This document shows, piece after piece, positions 36,615 to 37,261 of a stretch of DNA of 37,261 nt. This stretch comes from a virus. Below the pieces are notes generated by a model that made no database searches, had not been told where the DNA came from, and saw only the letters and a list, made by a program, of their open reading frames with translations. Both the position numbers and the translations under genes were made by a program. The DNA lies in the IMG/VR virus record IMGVR_UViG_3300049846_002522, positions 1-37,261 of that record. One strand, given 5' to 3'. Every line of letters begins with the position of its first letter. Position 1 is the stretch's first letter.

Positions 36615-37261
36615 ATGTGGGGAACCTATAGGAGAGTCAAAGCGTCTGGAGAAATTGTCTGGTTGTCAAAAATCAATCTCAATAAGCAGCAGATTCACGG
36701 CGGCACGTTCAAGGACCAGTATGAAGCGCATTTACGATCGGTTCAGCTATACGAAGAAAAGACGGGGATGAAGTGGAAGAGTGAAATCGAGAAACATCAA
36801 AAGCCTGATACTCTTTTTGATGTTCTCGATTACGATCACGAAACTGGAATCCTGCGCTGGAAAGCTGTTACAAATCGCAAGCGTGGAGATCTCGCAGGAC
36901 GAGAAGTTGGTTATCCCGGAACAGGCGGATATTTGCAAATGGAATTTAAATCCAAATATTACGCTGTTCATCGCGTCTGTTTTTATCTTTATCATGGTCG
37001 ATGGCCTAACGGACAGATCGATCATATAAACGGCAATAGGACGGACAATAGAATTGCTAATCTGCGAGAGGTCACGAAGAACCAAAATGCCCAGAATCAG
37101 CGAGAACATAGGGAAGGAAAACTATGGGGCGCGATTTACCATAAAAACAAACAAGCTCGTCCATGGCTTGCGCGATTGTCGATCAAAGGAAAAGGATATT
37201 GTGCCGGCTATCACGAAACGCAGTATCAAGCCCATCTTGCTGCAATAGAGCTGGCAACTAA
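36615..37261 (+). CDS. HNH endonuclease with AP2-like end (3' partial)
   Basis: ATG 36615 has AGGAGG (36605-36610) upstream. The frame stays open to the window end (215 codons). After 60 residues of unassigned sequence come TLFDVLDYDHETGILRWK, then GYLQMEFKSKYYAVHRVCFY, NGQIDHINGNRTDNRIANLR and EVTKNQNAQNQ. This is the HNH_3 pattern with HR, DHINGNRTDN and NLR. The visible end, AIYHKNKQARPWLARLSIKG followed by YCAGYHETQYQAHLAAIELA, is AP2-like, a DNA-binding module common in homing HNH proteins. It lies between tail sheath and the expected tail tube gene, an insertion site for a free-standing homing endonuclease. Confidence 0.88.
   Translation, partial: MWGTYRRVKASGEIVWLSKINLNKQQIHGGTFKDQYEAHLRSVQLYEEKTGMKWKSEIEKHQKPDTLFDVLDYDHETGILRWKAVTNRKRGDLAGREVGYPGTGGYLQMEFKSKYYAVHRVCFYLYHGRWPNGQIDHINGNRTDNRIANLREVTKNQNAQNQREHREGKLWGAIYHKNKQARPWLARLSIKGKGYCAGYHETQYQAHLAAIELAT

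Noticed and set aside
1-37261. CRISPR array, rRNA or tRNA genes, insertion sequence
   Set aside because: No spaced repeat array other than the contiguous iterons, no rRNA or tRNA signature and no transposase frame was seen on either strand.

Overview
The window is part of the genome of a tailed, contractile-tail (myovirus-type) bacteriophage or prophage. A terminase large subunit, portal, MuF-type head protein, protease/scaffold, decoration protein, major capsid protein, neck proteins and tail sheath follow one another on the + strand in a Mu-like order. No ribosomal, tRNA or housekeeping gene is visible, and I saw no integrase, transposase or CI-type repressor. The host cannot be named from the sequence. 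A lipobox lipoprotein, several Sec-type signal peptides and two peptidoglycan hydrolases fit a bacterial, probably diderm, host.

Layout. 1-3.7 kb: 3' end of a tail fibre/spike with an S74 self-cleaving chaperone, then a DegT-type aminotransferase, a left-handed beta-helix acetyltransferase, a small holin-like membrane protein and a GT-A glycosyltransferase. 3.7-7.8 kb: a tightly coupled operon with two paralogous ParB-like proteins, a SAM methyltransferase and a glycosyltransferase resembling the TET-associated family, which suggests DNA hypermodification. 8-11.5 kb: small accessory genes, a Uma2-like nuclease-fold protein, and two secreted cargo proteins (a metzincin protease and a CAP-domain lipoprotein). 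11.4-13.7 kb: mostly minus-strand lysis region with an SLT transglycosylase and an amidase_3 endolysin. 13.7-17.5 kb: replication/recombination, with a structured leader, an initiator gene containing seven 24-bp direct repeats (probable origin), a Gp157-like protein and a RecT/Bet-like annealing protein. 17.6-19.2 kb: a minus-strand winged-helix protein and a gene-poor regulatory stretch with a pair of palindromic operators. 19.2-22.9 kb: small unknown genes, a GT4-type glycosyltransferase, a RusA-like resolvase and an RHH protein. 22.9-36.5 kb: packaging and virion genes, interrupted on the minus strand by an SDR plus methyltransferase pair. The window ends in an HNH endonuclease gene.

The most striking object is in the terminase large subunit gene. 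An intein splits the Walker A P-loop. Inside the intein coding sequence, on the opposite strand and with its own Shine-Dalgarno sequence, lies an HNH homing endonuclease gene. The intein frame stays open across the antisense gene, so both can be read from the same DNA.

A second theme is RNA-level control. Several genes have a Shine-Dalgarno sequence inside the 3' arm of a short hairpin, and the replication gene is preceded by about 250 nt of successive strong hairpins.
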